A DNA stretch of 11,875 nucleotides from Burkholderiales bacterium (GTDB lineage: Bacteria; Pseudomonadota; Gammaproteobacteria; Burkholderiales; Casimicrobiaceae): contig JAIRPA010000107.1 of NCBI GenBank assembly GCA_031257235.1, positions 1 through 11,875 of the forward strand, written 5' to 3'. Within the stretch, counting starts at the first letter, position 1; every line of letters starts with the position of its first letter. Positions 4,114 to 11,875 of this stretch are shown piece after piece. The position numbers and the translations under genes are program-made. The notes under the pieces are model-generated. The model saw only the letters and a program-made list of their open reading frames with translations, had not been told where the DNA came from and made no database searches.

Positions 4114-5931
4114 ATGTTAAATTCCAATCGCATCTCTTTTTTCGATTTTTTATGGCTTTTCGTCGCGGCGATCATTCTGTCATCGTGCGGCGCGTTTTCC
4201 GCTCAGCCGGAAAGCGCCGCCCCCTCCCCGGAAGCGCCGCCTTCAACCTTGGTCAAGTCCTACACCATCAAACTCAACGCGAGCGACGTTTCCGATTTCT
4301 TGGAAACGTACTTAGACATTTTTCGCGCGCAATCCCGATCAGACCTCTCCGAAGAGGAATTGGTCTTGATGACAGACCGCATCCCGGACAACGCGCAGGC
4401 ACTCTTGAAAACACTGGGCTACTTTTCTTCAAAAACCCACGCAGAAGTCACTTCAAAAGGGGATCATCAGTGGGAGGTCACGATTGACGTTGACGCCGGC
4501 GAACAAGTCATTGTTCAGGAAATCAACATCAACGTTGTCGGAGACGTTCTTAACGATCAAGAGGCATTAAAGCGTTTTGAAAACGCAAAACGCTGGTTGT
4601 GGCGGTTGCCCAAAGGCGCGCCTTTTAATCAAACCGATTGGAACGACAGCAAGCAAAGAGTGCTTAACTTTTTTGCCGCGCGTTCGTACCCCACGGCTGT
4701 CTTAAAAAAGAGTGAGGCAAAAATCAATGTTGAGAACAAAAGCGTCGCGCTTTTTATTGATATTGACACCGGACACGCTTATCGTTTTGGCGCCGTCACG
4801 GTGCAAGGCTTTTCGCGCTATCCGCGCGCCATTGCCGATAACCGCATCCCTCCGATGGAAGGTGAGCCTTATCGTCAAAACACCTTGCGCGATCTTCAAT
4901 CCGATTTGCAGAACCTGCCCTATTTTAACGGCGTGATTGTGGATGCCCCCCCTTCGGAAACCGCGCCTTATCTTGTTCCGGTCACGGTGACGGTTGACGA
5001 AGCGCCGCGCAATAAATTGGATTTGAGCATCGGTTATAGCGCGAACAACGGCGCGCGGCTGTTGTCTCAATACAATTTCTACAATGTGGCCGCACGGGGT
5101 TGGATTTTTGACAACACGCTGGATTTGAGCAAAGACAAGCAGGAAGGCGAAGTGGGCTTATCCTTCCCGCGACACCGAAGCGGATACGATTATCGAATCT
5201 TTGGTTCTTACGGAGACGACGACACCCAAGGGTGGATTTCTCACACCACAAAATTCGGCGCGATGCGCTCAAAATCCAAAGACAACATGGATCGCTCCAT
5301 TGTGATCGAACACATTCGGGAAAATCGTCACGACAGCGCCGGATACGGAGAAATATTAAAAGCCACGGCAGTCAATCTTCGCTGGTCAAGAAGCACCACC
5401 CTCCCCCGCAACAATCCGCGTCGCGGGTATTACATTCAAGGTGAGATCGGTGGAGCGGTGCGCGGGCTTGTCACCGATGAAAGTTTTTTACGGTTGTACG
5501 GACGCGGCACACAGTATTTTCCCATCGGGGAACGTCACGTCGCTTTAGCGCGCGTCGAGATCTGTCAAACCTTATCGGAGCATCCCGAAAAAGTCCCGAC
5601 AAGTTATCTCTTTCGCGCGGGCGGCAGCGGCAGTGTGCGCGGCTATAACTATCAAGCCTTGGGGATTGATCGTTATTCGTCGGTGATTCCGGGTCGGGTC
5701 TTGGGCACGGCATCGTTGGAGTATCAACATACTTTATTTAATAATTGGCGCGGTGCCGTGTTTGTGGACTACGGAGACGCCGCCAATCGTTGGCAGGATT
5801 GGAGCGGCAAAACCGGCGTGGGTGTGGGTGCGCGTTGGCTAAGCCCGGTTGGGGTGTTGGGAACAGACTTAGCTTACGGAATCAACGATCAGAAATTCCG
5901 TTTCTATTTTAGTTTAGGGTTATCCATATAA
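4114..5931 (+). CDS. tamA: TamA, Omp85-family outer-membrane assembly protein
   Basis: TamA is the outer-membrane barrel of the translocation and assembly module, which with TamB helps insert some outer-membrane proteins and is linked to phospholipid transport. The 605 residues (E. coli has 577) begin with a signal peptide (hydrophobic FFDFLWLFVAAIIL). Its end, LSSC at 22-25, fits a lipobox; AFSA at 27-30 is an alternative signal peptidase I site. A Pro/Ala-rich linker follows, then POTRA-type repeats to about residue 295 and a 16-strand barrel domain. The Omp85 loop motif VRGY lies at 508-511 within GGSGSVRGYNYQALG. The C-terminus FYFSLGLSI is a barrel-closing strand, though not ending in aromatic residue. 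There is no upstream in-frame ATG, GTG or TTG nearby and no spaced Shine-Dalgarno. tamB starts 1 nt after the stop, confirming identity. Confidence 0.93.
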   Translation: MLNSNRISFFDFLWLFVAAIILSSCGAFSAQPESAAPSPEAPPSTLVKSYTIKLNASDVSDFLETYLDIFRAQSRSDLSEEELVLMTDRIPDNAQALLKTLGYFSSKTHAEVTSKGDHQWEVTIDVDAGEQVIVQEININVVGDVLNDQEALKRFENAKRWLWRLPKGAPFNQTDWNDSKQRVLNFFAARSYPTAVLKKSEAKINVENKSVALFIDIDTGHAYRFGAVTVQGFSRYPRAIADNRIPPMEGEPYRQNTLRDLQSDLQNLPYFNGVIVDAPPSETAPYLVPVTVTVDEAPRNKLDLSIGYSANNGARLLSQYNFYNVAARGWIFDNTLDLSKDKQEGEVGLSFPRHRSGYDYRIFGSYGDDDTQGWISHTTKFGAMRSKSKDNMDRSIVIEHIRENRHDSAGYGEILKATAVNLRWSRSTTLPRNNPRRGYYIQGEIGGAVRGLVTDESFLRLYGRGTQYFPIGERHVALARVEICQTLSEHPEKVPTSYLFRAGGSGSVRGYNYQALGIDRYSSVIPGRVLGTASLEYQHTLFNNWRGAVFVDYGDAANRWQDWSGKTGVGVGARWLSPVGVLGTDLAYGINDQKFRFYFSLGLSI

Positions 5932-5932
5932 T

Positions 5933-8900
5933 ATGGCGCAACCTTTCCTCGCGTTGAGATGGCGGCGCATTGCCGGGCTTTTCTTATTAACGCTTTTCGT
6001 GATGATCCTCTTAGTGGTGGCGTTGTCGGCCACCACCGTGATGTTGTTGCGCTCCGAAAACGGAAGGTTGTGGCTGATTGATCGCGTGAATCAGATAGGC
6101 ATCGTTCATATCGGCTCTTTAAAAGGCGATTTAACGCATGAAGTTCTGGTCACGGATTTTGCGTTCTATGGTTCGGGGGTAGAGGTTGCCATTGATACCG
6201 TCGGTTGGACGTGGCGGCTCTCCGAATTGCGTCATCGCAAATTAACCGTTTATAAGTTTGACGCCGGTAACATCACCGTTCGCTTATCCGAGCAGGAAAA
6301 AAACACCAAGAAAAAAAGCTCGTCCATGCCGGATTCTTTATCGTTGCCGATCGAAATAGAATTGGTTCACGCGGGCATTACCTCTTTAAAAGTCGGCGAG
6401 CTGATTTTTGACAACATTCAATTTTCAGGCAACAGCACCAAAACCGCGCATTGGATTAACCTTCTACATTTAGGCGCGGAGCAAGGCGAAATCAGCGGCG
6501 CCATCGGCTTGTCGGCAGACGCGCCTTTTGCCGCCGGCGGCAATGCGACGTTTCGCGGCAACATCAGCGGTCACGATGTCGGGTTTGATGTCAATTTAGA
6601 CGGCTCATTGATTGATCTTGCCACCACAGGCTATATTTTTGCCGATCAATGGTTTGTCACCTTAAACGGGCGGTTTAATCTCTTTGCGCCGGATTTAGCC
6701 TCCATGTTGCGGGAGGTGGTTTTGCGCGCCGATCACATCAACCCCGCCAAGATTATCGCGGGATTGCCCAACGCCGACATTTCCGCCATGTTGACTTTAG
6801 AACCGCCGGTCAAAGATCAGGATAATCTGGTGCGCGGCGATTTGATGATCGAAAACGCCATTCCGGGATTGATGAATGAACGTCGCTTACCGATTCGCTC
6901 CGTCAAAAGCAGTTTTGAGCTTTTTGAAACGCAGTTGGTCATTTATGAGCTTTCCGTATTGACGACTGCCGACAAACGCGACGCTTCGGTCAACGGCAAC
7001 GGCTGGTTGCGCCAAGACGACATCCGTTTAGAATTTTCCACCGATCACGTCAACCCGAATGCGTTCGATAAATCCCTTCCCGGCGCCAACATTAAAACGC
7101 ATTTGATGTTGACGGGCGATTACCAAAAGCCCAAAGCCGCCATCGCGCTTGCCGACGACACCACTCAACTTCATTTAGATGCCGAAGCCGAATGGAGCAT
7201 CGGTAAAAATCAAATTGTGATTGACCGTCTTTCGTTGTCGCCTTTTAACAAAAAAGGCGTTATTTCGCTTTCGGGTCAATATGCTTTGGATAAAAATACT
7301 TTAACGATTCAAGGCAAAAGCGAACATTTCGATTTGTCGCAATGGGCAAACACCACAAGCGATATTAACGGGACGTTTTCAACCCAAGTTTGGGTGGGCA
7401 ACGCGATCACGGCAGAGACACAAATCAACTTAACCGACTCTCAAATTGCCGGGTTTCCGGTGAAAGGCGACGCAGGCTTTCAATTCGGCAACAACAAAAT
7501 TCACGATATTGTGGTGGCGTTGACTTCCGGCGCGTCACACCTCACCGCCAAAGGGTCCTTGCCCCTTTCTGAAGAAAACACCGGCGATGCCGTCACCTTC
7601 AACGGCGAGGTTTTTGATCTGGGCACATTGGCAAAAGGTGCGCGCGGACACATCGCGCTTCAAGGCTTATTGACGGGCACGGTGCAAAAACTTAATTTAT
7701 CGACAGAATTAAACGCCGTTGATCTTTCCCTGAATGAATCGACCATCAAAAACATTCACGGTGAAGTCAAAGCCGCCTTGTTTGACACCCTTCCCTTCAA
7801 CGCGCGTGTGACGGTGGACGATCTCACCACCTCGGCAGCGGTGGCCGCCCAAACCGAGTTGATCGTTGAAGGCACGGCAAAATCGCAACAGGCAAACTTA
7901 AAAAGCTCCGGCGTCCTGCAAAAAAAACCTTATGTATTATCGGCAATGGTCAAAGGCACGGTTGAAAAAAACGGTTGGAGCGGCGCGCTTCATACCTTCA
8001 ATTTAGAAAGTTTTTTGCCCGTCAAATTGTTGTCGCCGATGCCCATTGAGCTTGCCGACGGGCAAGTGACCTTAAGCAACGCCCGCGTGTCGTTGGACGA
8101 AATCCTGATACAGATGCAGTCGTTTCGCTGGCATTCCGATTATCTGTTCACGGAAGGTCAAATTTCAAATGTTGAATTGGGCAGAGTCTTAAAACTCGCG
8201 GGGATCAACGCCAAGCGTGTTCACGGCAATTTAAATGGTGCCGGCACGTGGACGTTTCTTCAAGAAAAAGGAAAACGCAAAGGAGCGATGACTTTTGATC
8301 GACAGTCCGGGGATATTGCGTTTTTATCTTTATCACAAAATTCCGTGCCGGTTCAATTGTCTCTTGTTCATGTACGCGCCGATATTGATGACGCCAAAGT
8401 TGTGGCCTCCGGCGCGATGGAAAGCGCGCGGTTTGGCAAAATTCTCTTCGACGCCAACACGGTGATTCCTCAAAACGAGATGCCGGCGTTGACCGCCCTC
8501 CCGTTTAATTTAAAAGTCAATGCGGAGGTGCCGGACTTATTAAAAGCCTCTTCCGCGATCATCAACGATGTCAAATTAAACGGATCACTTGCGGCAAACT
8601 TCACGCATACCGGCGCTTGGCAGGGCGGCAAAAACGAGGGCGCGTTAATCGGCAATGAGCTTTCGTTGAACAGCAACGCCGCCGGCGTGGCTTTGGGGTC
8701 GGGCAAAATAGACGTGCGTTTGAACGATCGTGAAATCGCCGTCAAAGAATTTACATTAACGGACGGTCGCGGCAAGTTAGAAATCAGCGGCGGAGTGGAT
8801 TTATCGAGCGGTAGCCCTGTGGCGCGGCTCAAAGCGGTGGCGGAGCGCATGCGCGTCATTCAACGTTCGGACATGCAGTTGGTGGTCTCCGGCAAAGGGG

Positions 8901-9772
8901 ATTTGTCTTACGACCAAAAAGGGATTGCTTTGGTGGGCGGCATTAAAACACTCTACGGCAATATCCAATATCGTGATACCGGCGTTCCCGCCTTATCGGA
9001 CGACGTGGTCGTGATCGGGGAAGACGAAGAAAATACCGAATCAACTCCGTTGAATTTTTCCAACCTTGATTTTGATATTGATTTAGGGGATCACTTTCGA
9101 TTAAAAGGTTATGGCGTTGATACCCGTTTAACCGGCGTGATCAAACTTCACGCCAACGCCAGTCAACCGTTAAGCGCGTTGGGCACCATTAAAACCGAAG
9201 AAGGCACGTACCGCGCTTACGGGCAAAGGCTTGAAATTCGGGAAGGTATTCTTTCTTTTGTGACATCAATCAGCGATCCGACTTTAAAAATACTCGCCGT
9301 TCGTGAGAACTCGCAAGTCAATGCCGGGGTTTCGGTGTCGGGCACGGCATCGCGTCCTAAAGTTTCTTTGTACTCTGATCCCGCGATGAATACCAATGAA
9401 CAGCTTTCATGGCTTTTGTTTGATCACGGCACGGAAAGCATTGATAAAAGTGATTCCTCGATGTTGATTGCCGTCTTGAACGAAATCATGTCCGGCGGCG
9501 ACGGCAATTCCTTCTTTGAAAATTTTTTAGGCGGTATTGTCGACGAGGTCGGGATGACTTCCGCCAAAACCAGCGACGGAGAAACAACGCAAGTCGTCAC
9601 CGTCAACAAGCGGTTGACCAAAAACATATCGGTGGGGCTTGAAAAAAGTTTTAACGGCTTGCAAGACGCCATTCGACTCTCCTTCAAACTTTCCAAACAA
9701 TGGTCGTTGATCGGTCGCATCGGCACGGACGATCAAACCGTTGACGTTCGATATTCTGTTCGTTTTAATTGA
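5933..9772 (+). CDS. tamB: TamB, translocation and assembly module inner-membrane/periplasmic protein
   Basis: TamB spans the periplasm as a long, hydrophobic-grooved beta structure (bridge-like lipid transfer/AsmA-related family), anchored in the inner membrane and contacting TamA. The 1279 residues compare with 1259 in E. coli. One N-terminal transmembrane segment (about 13-38, after the basic RWRR) is followed by a very long beta-rich body of low complexity in alternating hydrophobic and polar residues. The C-terminal TamB/DUF490 domain begins near residue 1037, with NLDFDIDLGDHFRLKGYG, GTYRAYGQRLEIREGILSF, NAGVSVSGTASRPKV and NEQLSWLLF. The last residues, DQTVDVRYSVRFN, match the usual TamB ending. 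The start 1 nt after tamA has no separate Shine-Dalgarno, so translational coupling is likely. Confidence 0.94.
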   Translation: MAQPFLALRWRRIAGLFLLTLFVMILLVVALSATTVMLLRSENGRLWLIDRVNQIGIVHIGSLKGDLTHEVLVTDFAFYGSGVEVAIDTVGWTWRLSELRHRKLTVYKFDAGNITVRLSEQEKNTKKKSSSMPDSLSLPIEIELVHAGITSLKVGELIFDNIQFSGNSTKTAHWINLLHLGAEQGEISGAIGLSADAPFAAGGNATFRGNISGHDVGFDVNLDGSLIDLATTGYIFADQWFVTLNGRFNLFAPDLASMLREVVLRADHINPAKIIAGLPNADISAMLTLEPPVKDQDNLVRGDLMIENAIPGLMNERRLPIRSVKSSFELFETQLVIYELSVLTTADKRDASVNGNGWLRQDDIRLEFSTDHVNPNAFDKSLPGANIKTHLMLTGDYQKPKAAIALADDTTQLHLDAEAEWSIGKNQIVIDRLSLSPFNKKGVISLSGQYALDKNTLTIQGKSEHFDLSQWANTTSDINGTFSTQVWVGNAITAETQINLTDSQIAGFPVKGDAGFQFGNNKIHDIVVALTSGASHLTAKGSLPLSEENTGDAVTFNGEVFDLGTLAKGARGHIALQGLLTGTVQKLNLSTELNAVDLSLNESTIKNIHGEVKAALFDTLPFNARVTVDDLTTSAAVAAQTELIVEGTAKSQQANLKSSGVLQKKPYVLSAMVKGTVEKNGWSGALHTFNLESFLPVKLLSPMPIELADGQVTLSNARVSLDEILIQMQSFRWHSDYLFTEGQISNVELGRVLKLAGINAKRVHGNLNGAGTWTFLQEKGKRKGAMTFDRQSGDIAFLSLSQNSVPVQLSLVHVRADIDDAKVVASGAMESARFGKILFDANTVIPQNEMPALTALPFNLKVNAEVPDLLKASSAIINDVKLNGSLAANFTHTGAWQGGKNEGALIGNELSLNSNAAGVALGSGKIDVRLNDREIAVKEFTLTDGRGKLEISGGVDLSSGSPVARLKAVAERMRVIQRSDMQLVVSGKGDLSYDQKGIALVGGIKTLYGNIQYRDTGVPALSDDVVVIGEDEENTESTPLNFSNLDFDIDLGDHFRLKGYGVDTRLTGVIKLHANASQPLSALGTIKTEEGTYRAYGQRLEIREGILSFVTSISDPTLKILAVRENSQVNAGVSVSGTASRPKVSLYSDPAMNTNEQLSWLLFDHGTESIDKSDSSMLIAVLNEIMSGGDGNSFFENFLGGIVDEVGMTSAKTSDGETTQVVTVNKRLTKNISVGLEKSFNGLQDAIRLSFKLSKQWSLIGRIGTDDQTVDVRYSVRFN

Positions 9773-9777
9773 TCACC

Positions 9778-11121
9778 ATGGCAAGCTCATTTCCCGATGC
9801 TTTACGGTTAAAGTCTTTTGAAGGCGCGCACGGCGTCGTCAAACTGCCCGGCTCTAAAAGTATTTCCAATCGCGCTTTATTATTGTCGGCATTGGCTTTG
9901 GGCAAGACGGAGCTCATCGAATTATTGGATGCCGATGATGTTCGCTTTTTGATGAGTGCGTTGACCACCTTAGGGGTGACGATAGAAAAGCGTGACGCGC
10001 AACACGCCCTTGTTCATGGCGTTGCCGGCAACTTTCCCCAAAAAAGCGCCACGCTTTTTTTGGGCAACGCGGGGACTGCCGTGCGTCCTTTAACGGCGGT
10101 GTTGTCTTTATTGGGGGGCGACTACACTTTAGACGGCGTGCCGCGCATGCGTGAGCGTCCCATCCGCGATTTGGTCGATGCTCTTTATCGTTTATCGTGT
10201 CAGGTGCGCTATCTCGGCAATGAAGGTTATTTACCGTTATGGATAGGGGAGCGTAATCCTGATGCGCCCGTGCCTCATGAAATTCAAATTCGAGGGGACG
10301 TGTCCAGCCAATTTTTAAGCGCGCTTTTGATGGCGTTGCCGTTGTTGCCCAATCCACACGCCGCCTCTCACACTCAAGTGCGATTGACCACACCGTTGAT
10401 TTCCCGCCCTTATGTGAACATCACCACTCATTTAATGGCGCGATTTTCCGTGGAGGTGAAGACGCCGGACGACCATACTTTTTTAGTCCCGCGCGGCGTT
10501 TGTTATCAAAGCCCTCAACGTTTTTGGGTGGAAAGCGACGCCTCTTCCGCGTCGTACTTTTTGGCGGCGGGGGCAATAGGCGGCGGCGCGGTTCGGGTAT
10601 TGGGCGTTGGCAAACATTCCATCCAAGGCGATATTGCGTTTGCGCGGGTGCTGGAAGATCAAGGCGCGATCATTCGTTGGGGAGACAATTATATCGAAGC
10701 GGCAAGCCATCAAAACGCGGCGGGAAAAGTCGTCTTTAAAGGCGGTGAAATTGATTGCCTTAATATTCCCGACGCGGCAATGACGCTTGCGATCACCGCC
10801 TTGTCGGCGGCAACGCCCACCACATTACTCAACATCGGCAGCTGGCGCGTCAAAGAAACGGATCGCATTGCGGCTGTCGCCACCGAGCTTCGCAAAGTCG
10901 GTGCGCGGGTGGAAACCACCTCGGATAGTCTTACCGTTTATCCGACGAGCGCATTGCATCACGCCGCCATTGATACTTATGAAGACCACCGAATGGCGAT
11001 GTGCTTTTCGTTATTGTCGCTGATGGGAACGGACATTACGATCAACCACCCTTCCTGCGTCGCCAAAACCTTCCCGACGTATTTTGATTTATTTCAATCG
11101 ATTGGGGGCGGCAAAAAGTAA
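9778..11121 (+). CDS. aroA: 3-phosphoshikimate 1-carboxyvinyltransferase (EPSP synthase, class I)
   Basis: AroA joins phosphoenolpyruvate to shikimate 3-phosphate, the penultimate step to chorismate, in the cytoplasm. All family motifs are present: LPGSKSISNRALLL (Lys27, Arg32), LFLGNAGTAVRPL (phosphoenolpyruvate/glyphosate loop with unaltered Gly and Pro, so class I and presumably glyphosate-sensitive), GVPRMRERPI, GDVSSQFLSALLMA, SDASSASYFLAAGA, IPDAAMTLAI (catalytic Asp), WRVKETDRIAA, YEDHRMAMCFS and AKTFPTYFD. ATG at 9778 gives 447 residues. A TTG at 9769 would add three residues and overlap tamB by 4 nt. Neither has a clear Shine-Dalgarno, so coupling to tamB is likely. The stop codon and last lysines (GGGKK) lie inside a CGGCAAAAAGTA palindrome, so the repeat may have altered the C-terminus. 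Confidence 0.94.
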   Translation: MASSFPDALRLKSFEGAHGVVKLPGSKSISNRALLLSALALGKTELIELLDADDVRFLMSALTTLGVTIEKRDAQHALVHGVAGNFPQKSATLFLGNAGTAVRPLTAVLSLLGGDYTLDGVPRMRERPIRDLVDALYRLSCQVRYLGNEGYLPLWIGERNPDAPVPHEIQIRGDVSSQFLSALLMALPLLPNPHAASHTQVRLTTPLISRPYVNITTHLMARFSVEVKTPDDHTFLVPRGVCYQSPQRFWVESDASSASYFLAAGAIGGGAVRVLGVGKHSIQGDIAFARVLEDQGAIIRWGDNYIEAASHQNAAGKVVFKGGEIDCLNIPDAAMTLAITALSAATPTTLLNIGSWRVKETDRIAAVATELRKVGARVETTSDSLTVYPTSALHHAAIDTYEDHRMAMCFSLLSLMGTDITINHPSCVAKTFPTYFDLFQSIGGGKK

Positions 11122-11133
11122 TACTTTTTGCCG
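11109..11133. repeat. CGGCAAAAAGTA palindrome overlapping the aroA stop
   Basis: CGGCAAAAAGTA (11109-11120), one A, then TACTTTTTGCCG (11122-11133). The 12-bp arms are identical to those after ackA (3351-3380), but the loop is a single base. The aroA TAA (11119-11121) is inside. In RNA it would fold as an 11-bp stem with a 3-nt loop. Confidence 0.85.
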
Positions 11134-11135
11134 AA

Positions 11136-11162
11136 CCCTGATTCCTGACCCCTGAACCCTGA
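11136..11162. repeat. Short CCCTGA array after aroA
   Basis: Four CTGA words in the contexts CCCTGATT, CCTGACC, CCTGAAC and CCTGAAA follow the palindrome directly. This is the same combination of palindrome and array seen around the 3341-4113 island. Confidence 0.55.
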
Positions 11163-11166
11163 AACA

Positions 11167-11195
11167 TTGACAATCCATACATTTGTAATTACAAT
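11167..11195 (+). promoter_or_regulatory. Near-consensus sigma-70 promoter of the toxin-antitoxin operon
   Basis: TTGACA (11167-11172) and TACAAT (11190-11195) are separated by exactly 17 nt. Transcription would start near 11202, leaving about 35 nt of leader with a GGAG ribosome binding site at 11225-11228. Confidence 0.8.
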
Positions 11196-11224
11196 GCCTT
11201 AAAAATCATTACATTTGTATTACA
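11178..11224. promoter_or_regulatory. Paired operator-like repeats for antitoxin autoregulation
   Basis: TACATTTGTAATTACA (11178-11193) and TACATTTGTATTACA (11210-11224) are direct repeats offset by 32 nt, about three helical turns. The first overlaps the -10 box and contains the perfect 12-bp palindrome TTGTAATTACAA (11183-11194). The second abuts the ribosome binding site. Ribbon-helix-helix antitoxins of the RelB/DinJ type repress their own promoters through such sites. Binding here is inferred. Confidence 0.55.
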
Positions 11225-11236
11225 GGAGACCTCAAC

Positions 11237-11503
11237 ATGGCAACCCTTCAAGTTCGCGTGGAAGACAGCACAAAATCAGCGGCAGACGCTTTATTTGCCG
11301 ACCTTGGCTTGGATACCTCAACGGCGGTGCGTATGTTTCTTGCCGCCGCGCTTTTGCATCGCGGGCTTCCCTTTCCCGTCACGCAAACCCCGTGCATGAG
11401 CGCGGAACTTGCCGAAGCGGTTGAAGACGCGCGTTTACGCCGCAATTTGAGCAAACCCTACAAGACGGCAAAAGAAGCGATTAACGCGGCGCTTGACGGC
11501 TAA
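11237..11503 (+). CDS. dinJ: RelB/DinJ family antitoxin
   Basis: This 88-residue protein begins with a ribbon-helix-helix DNA-binding segment (TLQVRVEDSTKSAADALFADLGLDTSTAVRMFL, about 3-35, then GLPFPV), typical of RelB/DinJ antitoxins. The polar C-terminal half (from about 52) would wrap the toxin. It should neutralise the YafQ-like toxin encoded next and repress the operon as a complex. GGAG at 11225-11228, 8 nt before ATG, fixes the start. The stop overlaps the toxin ATG (TAATG), the classic coupled arrangement. The assignment to DinJ rather than another RelB subgroup rests mainly on the partner toxin. Confidence 0.87.
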   Translation: MATLQVRVEDSTKSAADALFADLGLDTSTAVRMFLAAALLHRGLPFPVTQTPCMSAELAEAVEDARLRRNLSKPYKTAKEAINAALDG

Positions 11504-11787
11504 TGCCTATGCTTTCCATTGTTTTAACCAACAAGATGCGGCGCGACATCCGGCTGATGAAAAAGCGCGGAAAAGATTTAGAGAAACTTCAAAACGTGCT
11601 GACCTTATTGGCAAATCGCAAAGAACTGTCGCCAGCCCTGAGGGATCATAAACTGACCGGCAATTTAAAAGATTTTCGGGAGTGCCACATTGAACCCGAT
11701 TGGTTGCTGTTATACCGAATTGAAGAAAAAGAGCTGATCTTGATCGCAACCGCAACCGGCACACATGCGGATTTATTGGGGATGTAA
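11503..11787 (+). CDS. yafQ: YafQ family mRNA interferase toxin (RelE superfamily)
   Basis: YafQ cleaves mRNA in the ribosomal A site, stopping translation until the antitoxin is restored. The 94 residues align with E. coli YafQ (92) through DHKLTG, HIEPDWLLLYRI and GTHADLLG. His49, His62, Asp66 and His88 match the catalytic His50, His63, Asp67 and His87 of YafQ, so the toxin looks intact. The position of YafQ Phe91 is Leu92 here. ATG at 11503 overlaps the antitoxin stop by 1 nt. A second ATG at 11509 would give the 92-residue length of the E. coli protein. Confidence 0.9.
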   Translation: MPMLSIVLTNKMRRDIRLMKKRGKDLEKLQNVLTLLANRKELSPALRDHKLTGNLKDFRECHIEPDWLLLYRIEEKELILIATATGTHADLLGM

Positions 11788-11813
11788 TTGCTCTCTCCGC
11801 AATCTCTCACACC

Positions 11814-11875
11814 GTCATTTAAGCGCAAGCGAAGCGAAGTCGCGGAATCCACGCCGCCAAAAAGGCGGCGGACGC
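11814..11875 (+). repeat. Third copy of the GTCATTTAAGCGC repeat family (runs off window)
   Basis: GTCATTTAAGCGC, then a different insert (AAGCGAAGC), then GAAGTCGCGGAATCCA matches the inner part of both inverted arms (3461-3589, 3936-4063). It is followed by CGCCGCC-AAAAA-GGCGGCG (11852-11870), a 7-bp hairpin. The final AGGCGGCGGACGC also occurs at 3656-3668 in the island's central segment. Confidence 0.7.

Noticed and set aside
9769..9777. TTG start for aroA
   Set aside because: It would add only three residues and has no better ribosome binding site than the ATG at 9778. It is kept as an alternative in the aroA entry.
8470..10393. Antisense open frames of 100-159 codons inside tamB and aroA
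   Set aside because: They lie opposite strongly supported genes, have arginine- and proline-rich shadow composition and no family signature.

Overview
The window looks like chromosomal DNA of a Gram-negative proteobacterium. The closest fit is a betaproteobacterium (Burkholderiales-like). This rests on protein character: a class I fumarase with the N-terminus I recall for beta/gammaproteobacterial enzymes, a TamA/TamB outer-membrane assembly pair and a class I EPSP synthase. The genus is not determined. No rRNA, tRNA, CRISPR array, IS transposase or phage gene was seen.

Region 1 (1-3340) is central carbon metabolism. The 5' part of a [4Fe-4S] class I fumarate hydratase gene runs leftward off the window edge. 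A roughly 440-bp divergent intergenic region separates it from rightward pta (phosphate acetyltransferase, short form) and ackA (acetate kinase). Together pta and ackA interconvert acetyl-CoA and acetate, with ATP made by substrate-level phosphorylation. A long, GC-rich, potentially structured leader precedes pta, and a 10-bp hairpin lies between pta and ackA.

Region 2 (3341-4113) is a 773-bp gene-free island made almost entirely of nested repeats. It has a pair of inverted arms of about 128 bp, two copies of a second element beginning with a CGGCAAAAAGTA palindrome, and a perfect 52-bp tandem duplication that itself contains an 11-bp-arm palindrome. It also has three copies of a module whose flanks are constant but whose internal hairpin differs in sequence while staying self-complementary, and degenerate CCCTGA-type arrays. 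Pieces of the same family recur right after aroA (11109-11162) and at the window end (11814-11875), so this is a dispersed, genome-specific repeat family. It is the least ordinary part of the window.

Region 3 (4114-11121) is a tight tamA-tamB-aroA gene string: 1 nt between tamA and tamB, and 5 nt between tamB and the preferred aroA start. TamA (an Omp85 barrel) and TamB (a large periplasm-spanning protein) form the translocation and assembly module of the outer membrane. AroA makes EPSP in the shikimate pathway and is probably just co-transcribed. The -10 hexamer TATAAT ends 7 bp before the tamA ATG and there is no usable Shine-Dalgarno, suggesting a leaderless message. TamA also carries a lipobox-like LSSC.

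Region 4 (11134-11875) is a DinJ/RelB-YafQ type II toxin-antitoxin cassette with a near-consensus promoter and two operator-like repeats. It has pieces of the dispersed repeat family on both sides.
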